From JACRIM01 sp964605185 (GTDB lineage Bacteria; Planctomycetota; Phycisphaerae; UBA1845; UTPLA1), in the NCBI GenBank assembly GCA_964605185.1, contig CAZSBF010000001.1, forward strand, positions 62,001 to 126,000: 64,000 bases of DNA, given 5' to 3'. The notes under the pieces were generated by a model. That model made no database searches. It had not been told where the DNA came from and was given only the letters and a program-made list of their open reading frames with translations. Shown here piece after piece: positions 20,969 through 29,566 of the stretch. How positions within the stretch are numbered: position 1 is the first letter of the stretch; each line of letters opens with the position of its first letter. The position numbers were made by a program, and so were the translations under genes.

Positions 20969-21553
20969 ATGATTGTTCTCATCGATAACTACGACTCGTT
21001 CACCTACAACCTCGTCCAGCGGTTTGGGGAGGTCGGGCTCGAGGAACCGGCACTGCGGCACGAGATCCGCGTATTCCGCAACGACGAAGTGACAATCCCG
21101 CAAATCGAAGAGTTGCGACCGACGCATCTGGTGATCTCGCCCGGGCCATGCACGCCGCGCGAGGGCGGCATCAGCAACGACGCGATCCGCCACTTTCACA
21201 CGAAGATCCCCGTGCTTGGCGTTTGTCTCGGCCATCAGTGCATCGGCTACAGCTTCGGTGCAACGGTCGCGGGCGCTGGCCGGATCATGCACGGCAAGAC
21301 CAGCGAAGTACGCCACGACGGCCGGACCATCTTCGCGGGCATGTCAAACCCGTTCACGGCAACGCGGTACCACTCGCTGGCCATCAAGCCGGAGACACTC
21401 CCCGCGGAGTTCGAGATTTCGGCATGGACCGATGAAAACGAGTGCATGGGCGTGCGGCACAAGACGCTGCCGCTCGAAGGCGTGCAGTTCCACCCCGAGA
21501 GCTTCATGACACTGGAGGGGGCGAAGGTGCTGGGGAATTTTCTGAGGCGATAG
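20969..21553 (+). CDS. trpG: Glutamine amidotransferase of anthranilate/aminodeoxychorismate synthase
   Basis: 194 residues, full length for class I amidotransferase TrpG/PabA. It begins I-D-N-Y-D-S-F-T-Y-N, has the oxyanion S-P-G-P segment, the nucleophile Cys in G-V-C-L-G-H-Q, and the His/Glu pair in F-H-P-E-S. It releases ammonia from glutamine for the chorismate-using partner, which is not in the window. TrpG and PabA cannot be told apart here, and one protein often serves both pathways. It lies 64 bases after the kinase gene. Confidence 0.9.
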   Translation: MIVLIDNYDSFTYNLVQRFGEVGLEEPALRHEIRVFRNDEVTIPQIEELRPTHLVISPGPCTPREGGISNDAIRHFHTKIPVLGVCLGHQCIGYSFGATVAGAGRIMHGKTSEVRHDGRTIFAGMSNPFTATRYHSLAIKPETLPAEFEISAWTDENECMGVRHKTLPLEGVQFHPESFMTLEGAKVLGNFLRR

Positions 21554-21617
21554 GAATCCGTAGCCGTCGGCAGAATCAGCGTGTCTGCCGACGGGAAAAT
21601 TGTCGGCATGTTTCATG

Positions 21618-21652
21618 TTGCATACTTGTGCATAGTATGCTATACTAAGGGG
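21618..21652 (+). promoter_or_regulatory. argR promoter with inverted-repeat operator; leaderless start predicted
   Basis: TTGCAT (21618-21623), a 17-bp spacer and TATACT (21641-21646) form a sigma-70-like promoter. The spacer holds the inverted repeat GCATAC (21620-21625) / GTATGC (21635-21640). Initiation ~7 bases after the -10 box falls on the A of the argR ATG at 21653, so the transcript would have no leader. The repeat is a candidate ARG-box-like site for autorepression. Confidence 0.6.
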
Positions 21653-22105
21653 ATGCAGGCGACCAAGGACGAGCGGCAGGATGCGATTCGGCAGATCGTG
21701 AAGAGTGGAGCGGTCGGGACGCAGGCCGAATTGCGAAAGGCCCTGCGCGGGCGCGGCATGGCGGTGGATCAGTCCACACTCAGCCGCGACCTCGTCGAAC
21801 TGGAGATTCGCAAGGTTCGCGGGCGGTATGCCATCGTCGAACCATCCGACAGGCCCGTCCCGGAGCCGGCCTTCGGCGCGGCCGTCGTCAGCTACACCAC
21901 CTGCGGACCGCACCTAATCGTCCTTCGCACCACGATAGGCGCCGCGCAGCCGCTGGCGGTCAAGATCGATGCAACGGCCGAGCCGGCGATCACGGCGACC
22001 CTGGCCGGCGACGACACGATTTTCATGGCAACAAAGAACCGGCGGGCGCAGGTCGTGGCCCTGCGGCGGCTGGCTCAGTGGTTTGGAGAAAAGCATGAGC
22101 GATAA
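21653..22105 (+). CDS. argR: Arginine repressor ArgR
   Basis: 150 residues. The start at ATG 21653 fits the family N-terminus K-D-E-R-Q-x-A-I-R-x-I-V and the promoter placed just upstream; an earlier in-frame start would add residues with no family similarity. The N-terminal winged helix contains Q-S-T-L-S-R-D-L-V-E-L, the DNA-recognition helix; the C-terminal domain, with G-D-D-T-I-F in the arginine-binding and hexamer region, follows. It represses arginine biosynthesis when arginine is plentiful. The stop overlaps the argG start by 11 bases, so repressor and target genes are one operon. Confidence 0.93.
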   Translation: MQATKDERQDAIRQIVKSGAVGTQAELRKALRGRGMAVDQSTLSRDLVELEIRKVRGRYAIVEPSDRPVPEPAFGAAVVSYTTCGPHLIVLRTTIGAAQPLAVKIDATAEPAITATLAGDDTIFMATKNRRAQVVALRRLAQWFGEKHER

Positions 22106-23393
22106 GAAATGTGTGCTGGCCTATTCCGGCGGACTCGACACGACGACCATCGTGATCTGGCTGCGCGAGCGCGGCTATGAGGTCCATGCCGTGCTCGTCG
22201 ACGTCGGCCAAGAGGAAGATTTGCCCGCGCTCTGCCAGAAGGCCCTGCAACTCGGTGCAAAGAGCGCGGAAATTCGCGATGCACGACCTGCAATGTGTCA
22301 ACAAGTCCTGCCGTGGGTCATCGGACTGGGTGCGACCTACGAGGGGACGTATCACCTTGGGACGGCGCTGGCGCGGCCGTTCATCGCGGCCGAGCAGGTT
22401 CGACTCGCGAAAAAGCTCGGCGGTGCGACGCTCGTGCATGGGGCCACGGGCAAAGGGAATGACCAGATTCGCTTTGAGTTCGCCTATCGGTCACTGGCCC
22501 CGGAGTGCGAGGTGCTCGCGCCGTGGAAGGTGTGGGACATCGGCGGGCGAAGCGACATGATCGCGTACCTCCGCAAACACGGGATCGACGGCGACTACGC
22601 GCTGACGAAGGACTTCAGCCTCGATGAGAACCTGTGGCACCTCAGCGTCGAAGGCGGGCCGCTGGAGGATCCCTCGGCGACCGTGCGGATCGAGGAAGTG
22701 CTCAAAGGCGTGAACGACCGATTCGCCGGCGGCGTGAACGGCAGTCACGGCGAGCCCACCGCGACGATCACGTTCGAACAGGGCGTGCCGGTGGCGTACA
22801 ACGGCGAGCGGCTGCCTCTGCCGGAGTTGGTGGCGACGCTGAACCACGAATACCGATCCGCGCCGTGGGCGTGGGACCTGGTGATTGAAAACCGGTTCAC
22901 CGGCGTGAAGTCGCGCGGGTTGTATATCAACCCGGCGGCGAAGCTGCTGCACGTCGCGATCGATGCCCTGGCGCGGACAAGCCTGAACAAGCCGACCTAC
23001 GATCAGTATGTCGAACTTGGGAAGCAGTACGGGGCGATGCTCTATCGCGGGGAGTTCTTTTCCGATCAGCGGATCATGCTGCAGGCGGCGGCCACGGCAG
23101 CGATGCAGCACTTGTCGGGCAGCGTAACGGTGCATTTGGAGCCCGTGCCATATGCGGCAACGATCAACGCCGACGCGGCCATCTTCTCGAAAAACGTGGC
23201 GACATTTGAGAAGAGCGACTTTTCGCATCAGGACGCGGCGGGGTTCATTCGCCTGACTTGGATGACTTCGATCGGCAAACCCTTTGCGGAGGAGACTCAT
23301 GGCGGCACTTTGGAAACAGGGGGTAAGCCTGCATCCGGCGTTCGAAAAGCTAAATCGGTGCCTGGAGGCCGACTGGTTCCTGCTGCCGTATGA
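22095..23393 (+). CDS. argG: Argininosuccinate synthase
   Basis: 432 residues; ATG 22095 has GGAGAA six bases upstream. It condenses citrulline and aspartate with ATP in arginine biosynthesis. The P-loop-like A-Y-S-G-G-L-D-T-T is at the N-terminus; H-G-A-T-G-K-G-N-D-Q and Y-A-L-T-K-D-F-S-L-D-E-N-L-W segments bind ATP and substrates. Odd feature: the reading frame continues ~30 codons past the usual family end and runs 95 bases into argH, giving a tail rich in Gly, Lys and Pro that looks like read-out of the overlapping gene. Confidence 0.95.
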   Translation: MSDKKCVLAYSGGLDTTTIVIWLRERGYEVHAVLVDVGQEEDLPALCQKALQLGAKSAEIRDARPAMCQQVLPWVIGLGATYEGTYHLGTALARPFIAAEQVRLAKKLGGATLVHGATGKGNDQIRFEFAYRSLAPECEVLAPWKVWDIGGRSDMIAYLRKHGIDGDYALTKDFSLDENLWHLSVEGGPLEDPSATVRIEEVLKGVNDRFAGGVNGSHGEPTATITFEQGVPVAYNGERLPLPELVATLNHEYRSAPWAWDLVIENRFTGVKSRGLYINPAAKLLHVAIDALARTSLNKPTYDQYVELGKQYGAMLYRGEFFSDQRIMLQAAATAAMQHLSGSVTVHLEPVPYAATINADAAIFSKNVATFEKSDFSHQDAAGFIRLTWMTSIGKPFAEETHGGTLETGGKPASGVRKAKSVPGGRLVPAAV

Positions 23394-24594
23394 ATTGCGA
23401 CTGCAAAAGGCACACGCCGGGGCGCTGGCGGCCGCGGGGATTCTCTGCGCGGCCGAGCGATCGGCCTTGGATCGCGCAGTAGGCGAGCTTGAGACCGCGC
23501 ACGTCGGTAAGCCATGCCCATCGTCGGACGCCGAAGACCTGCACACCTGGGTCGAGGGCGAACTGGTGAAGCGCGCCGGGGACGCTGGAAAAAAGATTCA
23601 CACCGCCCGCTCGCGAAACGATCAGGTGGCGACGTTGATCAAACTGTTCGTGATTGACGCCGGCCAACTGGCATCCACGGAGATGAAGCGACTCGTAGAA
23701 ACGGCCTGCCGACGCGCCATCGCGTGGAGTGATATGCCGATGCCGATGCAGACGCATCAGCAATTCGCCGCCCCGGGCAACGCCGGCTTCTGGATCATGC
23801 GGTATGCGACGGCGTTCGATCGCGTGCGGCTTCACTGGGACGGCGTCGGCGAAGCGTGGCGACGCTATTGCCCGCTGGGAAGCGGCGCAGTGGCCGGGTC
23901 GTCCATTGGCATCGATCGCGGGATGCAGGCGAAGACGCTGAGGTTCGAAGGACCGTCGATCAACGCGCTGGACTCAACGTCGACGCGTGACGAGTGCCTT
24001 GAGTTCCTGTTTATCGCATCTCAGGCGGCACTGCATCTGCAATCGCTGGCGACGGATGTGATCGTGTTTTCGCAGACGCCGCTGCAGTGGACGAAATACC
24101 CGGCGGAGTTCGGCACCGGCTCATCCATGATGCCCAACAAGATGAATCCTGATGCGATGGAGTTGCTCCGCGGCGAGGCGAATGCGATCATCGCAGCACA
24201 GGTGCAGGCGATGTTGCTCATGAAAGGGCTGCCGAGCGGCTACAACCGGGACCTGCAATGCATCAAGCCGATCGTGCGTGATGCAGCCGAGAAATTAAGC
24301 GCCTTGCTTGAACTGGCGGCTGCGTTCCTCGAGCGGCTGGAGTTTGACAGGGAGCGATTGGCGCCATCCATGAAACAGGGCGCCATCGAGGCCACCCTGC
24401 GAATGGAACAGTTGGTGAAGGAAGGGAAGCCGCTTCGCGATGCGCATCATGCCGTGGCGGAGGAAGTGGCAAAAGGAACCGTATCACTGGCAGGCGCACC
24501 ATCGGATTGGGCAAACCTGTACGCAACGAGCGGCAGTGCGAACCCGGCCGAAACGCGGCGGACAGCCGAAGCGTTACTAAAGTCGCTTGCGTAG
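23299..24594 (+). CDS. argH: Argininosuccinate lyase
   Basis: 431 residues, slightly short for the family (~460). The ATG at 23299 has GGAGGAG five bases upstream, inside argG. It splits argininosuccinate to arginine and fumarate. T-A-R-S-R-N-D-Q-V-A near residue 95, the P-L-G-S-G-A-V-A-G-S segment, S-T-S-T-R-D and the flexible catalytic loop signature G-S-S-M-M-P-N-K-M-N-P (catalytic Ser) are all present. The Q-T-H-Q-Q-F segment is a divergent version of the usual T-H-x-Q-x-A-Q. Confidence 0.94.
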   Translation: MAALWKQGVSLHPAFEKLNRCLEADWFLLPYELRLQKAHAGALAAAGILCAAERSALDRAVGELETAHVGKPCPSSDAEDLHTWVEGELVKRAGDAGKKIHTARSRNDQVATLIKLFVIDAGQLASTEMKRLVETACRRAIAWSDMPMPMQTHQQFAAPGNAGFWIMRYATAFDRVRLHWDGVGEAWRRYCPLGSGAVAGSSIGIDRGMQAKTLRFEGPSINALDSTSTRDECLEFLFIASQAALHLQSLATDVIVFSQTPLQWTKYPAEFGTGSSMMPNKMNPDAMELLRGEANAIIAAQVQAMLLMKGLPSGYNRDLQCIKPIVRDAAEKLSALLELAAAFLERLEFDRERLAPSMKQGAIEATLRMEQLVKEGKPLRDAHHAVAEEVAKGTVSLAGAPSDWANLYATSGSANPAETRRTAEALLKSLA

Positions 24595-24736
24595 CAACGT
24601 GCAAATCCGAGCCGCGCGGCGCGAGCCCGCGGGCCACGAGCCGTTTGCATAACGTGGCAATCGTGTACGGTCTTTTTTGGAATGCCACAAGGCTTGCGCC
24701 CTTGTGCTCGGATTAGGAATCGAAGGAGAAGACGAA

Positions 24737-25861
24737 TTGAGCGCGGAACCACTCACACTCGCACGGCGGCGGCTGGGGCGGATCAATCGAATCGTTATCA
24801 AGGTCGGCAGCGGCGTGATCGCGGGCAAGGGGCGTTTGCGCGCGAAGGTCATCGAGGACCTTGCCTACGACGTGACCGTGCTGCGGCATCAGAAGATCGA
24901 CGTGGTCATGGTCGTCTCCGGAGCAGTGGCGGCGGGCTTCGAACCACTCGGAATGGACCAGCCGCCCAGCGCCGTGGTCGAGCGGCAGACCGCCGCCTCC
25001 GTGGGCCAACACCGACTGATGGCCATGTTCGCGCGGGCCTTCATCAAGCACCGGCTGCATGTAGCACAACTCCTCATGACGGCGGACGACATTGAGAATC
25101 GCCGGCGGTTCCTGAGCGCCCGGCACACCATGCAGATGCTCCTGTCGCGTGGCGTGGTGCCGATCATTAATGAGAACGACGCCCTGTCCGACGACGAAAC
25201 CAAGGTCGGCGACAACGACCACCTCGCTGCGCTGGTGACGAATCTGACGTCGGCGCATCTGCTGGTGATCCTGAGTCGCGTGCGCGGGCTGTGTCGCGCC
25301 GGGACGGAGGAAGTGATCCCGCAGGTCGAGGTCGGCTCGTCGGTGCAGGAGCATGTCTCCAACGAACTCAGCGAAACCGGCGTCGGCGGAATGGGAGCCA
25401 AGGTCTCCGCCGCACGTCTGGCCGGTCAGGGCGGCGTACCGACGATCATCGCCGAAGGCGGTCAGCCGGGCATGTTGCAGCGCATCCTCGCCGGAGAAGA
25501 GGTCGGCACACTGTTCACGCCGCTGGATACGAAACTCTCGGCGAGGAAAAAGTGGATCGCGATCCGATCACGCTCGATGGGCGTGATTCGCGTGGACGCC
25601 GGCGCGGCCGATGCACTACGCGCCGGCGGAGCAAGCCTCCTTCCGGCGGGGATTCACTCGGTTCAAGGCACGTTTGAAATGGGCGACCGCGTGGACGTGC
25701 AGGATGAATCCGGCCGGCCACTGGCGGTGGGATTGGTGAGTTATCGATCGGACGAGATTCGCCGGCTCCAGGGCCGCGCGCGGACGGAATACAAAGACGT
25801 GCTCGGATACGAGTATGTAAAGGAGATCATGCATCGGGATGACATGGTGGTTATGGAATGA
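24737..25861 (+). CDS. proB: Glutamate 5-kinase
   Basis: 374 residues from TTG 24737, chosen because AAGGAGAA lies 6 bases upstream and the family length then matches; a TTG at 24677 has no ribosome site. First step of proline synthesis: ATP-dependent phosphorylation of glutamate. The kinase domain has I-K-V-G-S-G, V-V-S-G-A-V-A-A-G, I-N-E-N-D-A and K-V-G-D-N-D segments and G-G-M-G-A-K-V-S-A-A; the C-terminal ~80 residues form a PUA domain. proA follows after 3 bases. A/T-poor inverted repeats lie in the 142-base gap after argH. Confidence 0.94.
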   Translation: MSAEPLTLARRRLGRINRIVIKVGSGVIAGKGRLRAKVIEDLAYDVTVLRHQKIDVVMVVSGAVAAGFEPLGMDQPPSAVVERQTAASVGQHRLMAMFARAFIKHRLHVAQLLMTADDIENRRRFLSARHTMQMLLSRGVVPIINENDALSDDETKVGDNDHLAALVTNLTSAHLLVILSRVRGLCRAGTEEVIPQVEVGSSVQEHVSNELSETGVGGMGAKVSAARLAGQGGVPTIIAEGGQPGMLQRILAGEEVGTLFTPLDTKLSARKKWIAIRSRSMGVIRVDAGAADALRAGGASLLPAGIHSVQGTFEMGDRVDVQDESGRPLAVGLVSYRSDEIRRLQGRARTEYKDVLGYEYVKEIMHRDDMVVME

Positions 25862-25864
25862 TCA

Positions 25865-27133
25865 ATGGCGAATGACCAATTACAAAATGGGGAAACTGCG
25901 TTGGATGTTGCAACGCGGGCGCAAAATGCCGCGCGTAACCTGGCGACGCTCCCGACGGATGAGAAGAATGCCGTACTTCGCGATCTGGCAGCGCGTGTTG
26001 ATGCAGCGACCGACGAGATCCTCCGGGCGAATGCGCGGGATGTCGACGCCGCAAGGACGGCGGGACTGTCGGACGCGAAAGTTCGCCGTTTGACGCTGAC
26101 CGAGGCGGCCGTTGCTCAGATGGCAACGGGGCTTCGGCAAGTGGCGGATTTGCCCGACCCGGTCGGCCGGGTAACGCGCGACAACGTCGTACCCAGCGGT
26201 GTGCGCGTGCGAAAAGTGCGATGCCCGCTCGGCGTCATTCTCATGATCTACGAGGCGCGGCCGAACGTTACGGTCGATGCGTTTGCCCTGTGCTTCAAAA
26301 GCGGCAATGCATGTCTGCTCAAGGGTGGGCGCGAAGCCGCCGAGTCCAACCGCGTGCTGATCGGGCTGATTCACGAATCCCTGAACAAGCACCGAGTGAC
26401 CACCGACGCGGTTCACCTCATCACGTCGTCGAACCGTGAAGAAATGAAGGCCCTTTTGCAAATGGCTGGCGTGATCGACCTCGTCATCCCTCGCGGTGGC
26501 ACCGAGTTGATTCGCTTCGTGCACGAGCACTCCCGGATTCCGATGGTCCAGCACTTCATGGGCGTCTGCCACATTTTCGTAGATGCCTCGGCGAACATCG
26601 CCAAGGCGATTGAAATATGTACGACGGCCAAGACCAGCGCACCGGCCGCGTGCAACGCGGTGGAGACGATCCTGGTGCATCGAGCAATTGCCGATGCGTT
26701 CGTCCCGAAGCTTCTCGATCGGCTCTTCAGCGCATGCGTCGAGGTGCGCGGCGATGCGACAATTCAGCGGTACTCACCGAAAGTTGTCGCCGCGACCAAT
26801 GACGATTGGGGCCGAGAGTTCCTCGACCTCATCATTGCGATGCGGGTCGTGGACGACGTCGATGCCGCGATCGAGCACATTCAAACCCATACGTCCAACC
26901 ACACCGAGGCAATCCTGAGCGCGGACGAAGCGAACCAACGACAATTCGTCGAGCGTCTGCAATCCTCATGCGTAGTGGTGAACGCATCGACGCGCTTCAA
27001 CGACGGTTACTCCCTCGGCCTCGGTGCCGAAATCGGTATCAGCACGTCGAAGATCCACGCCTACGGGCCGATGGGGTTGGAGGAGCTGACCGCCCAACGC
27101 TTCGTCGTGACCGGCACCGGGCAGACACGGTAG
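25865..27133 (+). CDS. proA: Gamma-glutamyl phosphate reductase
   Basis: 422 residues, normal length. It reduces glutamyl 5-phosphate with NADPH in the second proline step, probably channelled from ProB. It belongs to the aldehyde-dehydrogenase fold; the catalytic Cys is in the segment S-A-P-A-A-C-N-A-V-E-T, and N-G-rich NADPH-binding strands precede it (I-Y-E-A-R-P-N-V-T-V-D-A, L-K-G-G-R-E-A). The start region lacks a good ribosome site, consistent with coupling to proB. The first codons resemble simple noncoding A/T-rich repeats, so a slightly later start is possible. Confidence 0.94.
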   Translation: MANDQLQNGETALDVATRAQNAARNLATLPTDEKNAVLRDLAARVDAATDEILRANARDVDAARTAGLSDAKVRRLTLTEAAVAQMATGLRQVADLPDPVGRVTRDNVVPSGVRVRKVRCPLGVILMIYEARPNVTVDAFALCFKSGNACLLKGGREAAESNRVLIGLIHESLNKHRVTTDAVHLITSSNREEMKALLQMAGVIDLVIPRGGTELIRFVHEHSRIPMVQHFMGVCHIFVDASANIAKAIEICTTAKTSAPAACNAVETILVHRAIADAFVPKLLDRLFSACVEVRGDATIQRYSPKVVAATNDDWGREFLDLIIAMRVVDDVDAAIEHIQTHTSNHTEAILSADEANQRQFVERLQSSCVVVNASTRFNDGYSLGLGAEIGISTSKIHAYGPMGLEELTAQRFVVTGTGQTR

Positions 27134-27136
27134 TGG

Positions 27137-27637
27137 CTATTGACCGATGCCAAGGTAGGACGTGTAGCTTACTTGCCATTGAACAGTGACCTGCTGGTTG
27201 GCGACGCGGCCGACGCGGAGGTACCAATAGGCAGGCTGACGTTGGCCGCTGCTGCCATCGATACAGATGTTCTTCGCGTCTTTCGCGATGGAGGCGGTGA
27301 GCGTGGTGAGTCCGCTCGACGTAAGGGGAACCTGGTACGAAAACGAACCGGTGAGCCCGCAGTTGAAGCCGATCTCAGCGAACGCATCGTCCGGGAGAAT
27401 GGCATCCGGGCTGGTAAACGTGAGCGTGACGTTGAAGTTCTGTTCCGGAGCCGCGGGATTGATAAAGTCCTCGTAGTGCTCGGTGTCAAAAGGGGCCGTG
27501 GTAAGAGTGACGGCACCCGACTTCGAAATGGTGCTGTTGCCGAAGATGGGGCACGGACCGGATTGACCCGAGACCAGAATCGTGAGAGCAAGTAGTCCCA
27601 ACGCCTTCACGGCAAGTCGGGCGTGTTGTGACGGCAT
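27137..27637 (-). CDS. Secreted protein of unknown function
   Basis: 166 residues with a signal peptide (hydrophobic core A-L-G-L-L-A-L-T-I-L-V-S). The mature part is rich in Thr, Ser and Val with alternating strands (L-T-F-T-S-P, S-Y-Q-V-P-L-T), as in a small beta-sandwich; three Cys after the signal region may form a disulphide. It converges on proA with only three bases between the stop codons. No family recognised. Confidence 0.65.
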   Translation of the reverse strand: MPSQHARLAVKALGLLALTILVSGQSGPCPIFGNSTISKSGAVTLTTAPFDTEHYEDFINPAAPEQNFNVTLTFTSPDAILPDDAFAEIGFNCGLTGSFSYQVPLTSSGLTTLTASIAKDAKNICIDGSSGQRQPAYWYLRVGRVANQQVTVQWQVSYTSYLGIGQ

Positions 27638-27706
27638 GGAGTCGTCCTCCGGCGGCGAGGCCTGTACAGTCGAACGAACGAGTCACTATTGTACCAAAAT
27701 GGCGAG

Positions 27707-28675
27707 CTACTTTCGAGCGTCGCCACCTTGATCGGACTCCATCCGCCGAAGCCGATACGACACATCCTCCAACACAGCGCGGCTTGAATTGAGCAGGTCG
27801 GCCACGATGCCGGTGAGCATCGTCTGGAACCCCGCAAGCAACAGGATCGCCGCGAGAATGAGAGACTGCACGTGCTTGTCGCTCTCGGTTTGATCGTGGA
27901 AGCAGAAGTAATACAGGAATCTCAGCCCAAGGATGAACCCAAGACTGAAAAGCACGCTGCCCGCGATGGTGAAGATCTTCATCGCCTTGTACGACGAATA
28001 GACCCGCACCATGATGCCGATGGAGCGTGTGATGAAGACACCGATGTTGGTGAACAAGCGGCTCTCGCGCAGCTTGTCGTTCGTGCGAATCGGAACACTG
28101 ACGGTGATGATCCGCTTGCGGCCGGCCTGAATGACATGATCTACCGTGTGATCGAAATCCGTCGAGCACGCCAGACGCATCGCCGCCTCGCGACTGTAAG
28201 CCTTGAAACCACTGGGCACGTCCGGAACGTGCATCCCCGCAAGTCGACTCACGACCTTGCTTCCGACGGTCTGCATCTTTTTCTTGATAAATGAAAAGTG
28301 CGGCACCTTCTCCGGTTCGCGGTCTCCGATCACAAGGTGGGCCCGGCCTTCAAGAATGGGCTGCACGAGCTTCGGAATGTCGCCGCCGTAATACTGATTG
28401 TCGCCGTCGGTGTTGATGATGATGTCGGCGCCGTGGGCAAGACAAAAGTCCATCCCGGCCGCAAAGGCGTGGCCAAGCCCGCGATTGCCGGGAAAGCTGA
28501 GGATGTGATCAACGCCCAATTCACGGGCGACCTCAACAGTGCGATCAGTGCAGCCGTCGTCAATGATAAGAATCTCGACCTTGTCGATTCCGGGAATCTG
28601 CCGGGGGATGTCCCTGATGGTGGCCGGCAGCGTTGCCTCTTCGTTGAGGCAGGGGATTTGGACCATGAGTTTCAT
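27707..28675 (-). CDS. Family 2 glycosyltransferase with two C-terminal membrane helices
   Basis: 322 residues. The GT-A domain shows I-P-C-L-N-E-E, I-I-D-D-G-C-T-D and the metal-binding D-x-D in I-N-T-D-G-D-N, resembling dolichyl- or polyprenyl-phosphate sugar transferases (DPM1/ArnC-like). Two hydrophobic helices follow at residues ~235-260 and ~270-295. It likely loads a sugar onto a lipid carrier or modifies envelope glycans at the inner face of the membrane. It is followed on the same strand by the secreted protein at 27137. Confidence 0.88.
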   Translation of the reverse strand: MKLMVQIPCLNEEATLPATIRDIPRQIPGIDKVEILIIDDGCTDRTVEVARELGVDHILSFPGNRGLGHAFAAGMDFCLAHGADIIINTDGDNQYYGGDIPKLVQPILEGRAHLVIGDREPEKVPHFSFIKKKMQTVGSKVVSRLAGMHVPDVPSGFKAYSREAAMRLACSTDFDHTVDHVIQAGRKRIITVSVPIRTNDKLRESRLFTNIGVFITRSIGIMVRVYSSYKAMKIFTIAGSVLFSLGFILGLRFLYYFCFHDQTESDKHVQSLILAAILLLAGFQTMLTGIVADLLNSSRAVLEDVSYRLRRMESDQGGDARK

Positions 28676-28729
28676 GGGGGCATGGTATGAGGCGGCCAGC
28701 GGGTATGTCTAGGTGGGGAAATGGACGCA

Positions 28730-28863
28730 CTAAAGTTTGCGCACGACGATGATCGCACTCCATACTTTGCCTTCCAATGTGCCGAGCATTTCGGCGGCGG
28801 CCGGGTCGTTCAGGATCAAGGAACCTGCAAGGGCGCGGAGTTGGGCGTTGAGAATGGTTGCAG
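28730..28863 (-). pseudogene. Detached 3' end of an arsM-like gene
   Basis: Read on the minus strand, this stretch encodes a copy of the ArsM C-terminus, from A-Q-L-R-A-L-A-G through L-N-D-P-A-A-A-E-M-L-G-T-L-E to a proper stop at 28730. 32 of 37 aligned residues match the intact arsM at 33449, but only about 73% of bases do, with mostly silent changes, apart from a perfect 29-bp match (28782-28810 and 33516-33544). No upstream part of the gene is present. It therefore derives from a different functional arsM allele and marks the far edge of the arsenic island. Confidence 0.85.
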
Positions 28864-28892
28864 GGTTGACGTGCTCAGAAAAGGACGTGAGA

Positions 28893-29561
28893 TCAGTTTA
28901 ACCCCATCGAAATTCTTCCGGCATTCAACGTGAGCATTCGTTTGGCACGCGCGGCGGCGTGCGGATCATGCGTGACCATCACGATGGTCCGGCCCTCGCG
29001 GTTTAGCTCATCCAGCAAATCAAGTATCTGCGTACTCGTTTCGGGGTCCAGATTGCCAGTCGGCTCATCAGCGAGAATGACCTCTGGACCGTTGGCAAGA
29101 ACTCGCGCCAATGCGACGCGCTGCTGTTGGCCGACACTGAGTTCGGCCGGCTTGTGGTCGAGTCGGTCGCCGAGGCCGACCCGGTCCAGCAAACTCGCCG
29201 CCTTCACACGCTGATCGTCCGACGCGAGCCCGGCCAGGTAGAGTGGAATCTGAACATTCTCCATCGCCGTTAGGTAAGGTATGAGATTGAACGTCTGAAA
29301 GACAAAGCCAACCTTTTGTCGGCGAACCTCGGCACGTCGATTCGGCGAGAGTTCATAGAGCGATTGGCCGTTCAGAAAAACTCGCCCCGTACAGGGCGAA
29401 AGCATTCCGCCAAGCATGAGCAGGAGCGTGCTTTTGCCACTCCCGCTTGGACCAACCACTGCGACGTAATCACCCGGAGCGATTTCGAGCGAGGCATCAT
29501 CGAGCGCGGTCACGAGTTTTCCGCGATGCCTGTAGTTTTTTGAAACACCTTCGAGTCGCAT
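28893..29561 (-). CDS. ABC transporter ATPase, MacB/LolD type
   Basis: 222 residues from ATG 29561; an earlier start would overlap the permease gene. Walker A G-P-S-G-S-G-K-S-T at 37-45, Q-loop, signature L-S-V-G-Q-Q-Q-R, Walker B V-I-L-A-D-E-P-T and the H-loop T-H-D are all intact. It powers the FtsX-type permease encoded 5 bases upstream. The operon starts with an ArsR repressor, so metal(loid) or thiol stress is the inferred signal. The detached arsM end follows directly downstream. Confidence 0.92.
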   Translation of the reverse strand: MRLEGVSKNYRHRGKLVTALDDASLEIAPGDYVAVVGPSGSGKSTLLLMLGGMLSPCTGRVFLNGQSLYELSPNRRAEVRRQKVGFVFQTFNLIPYLTAMENVQIPLYLAGLASDDQRVKAASLLDRVGLGDRLDHKPAELSVGQQQRVALARVLANGPEVILADEPTGNLDPETSTQILDLLDELNREGRTIVMVTHDPHAAARAKRMLTLNAGRISMGLN

Positions 29562-29566
29562 GGGAA

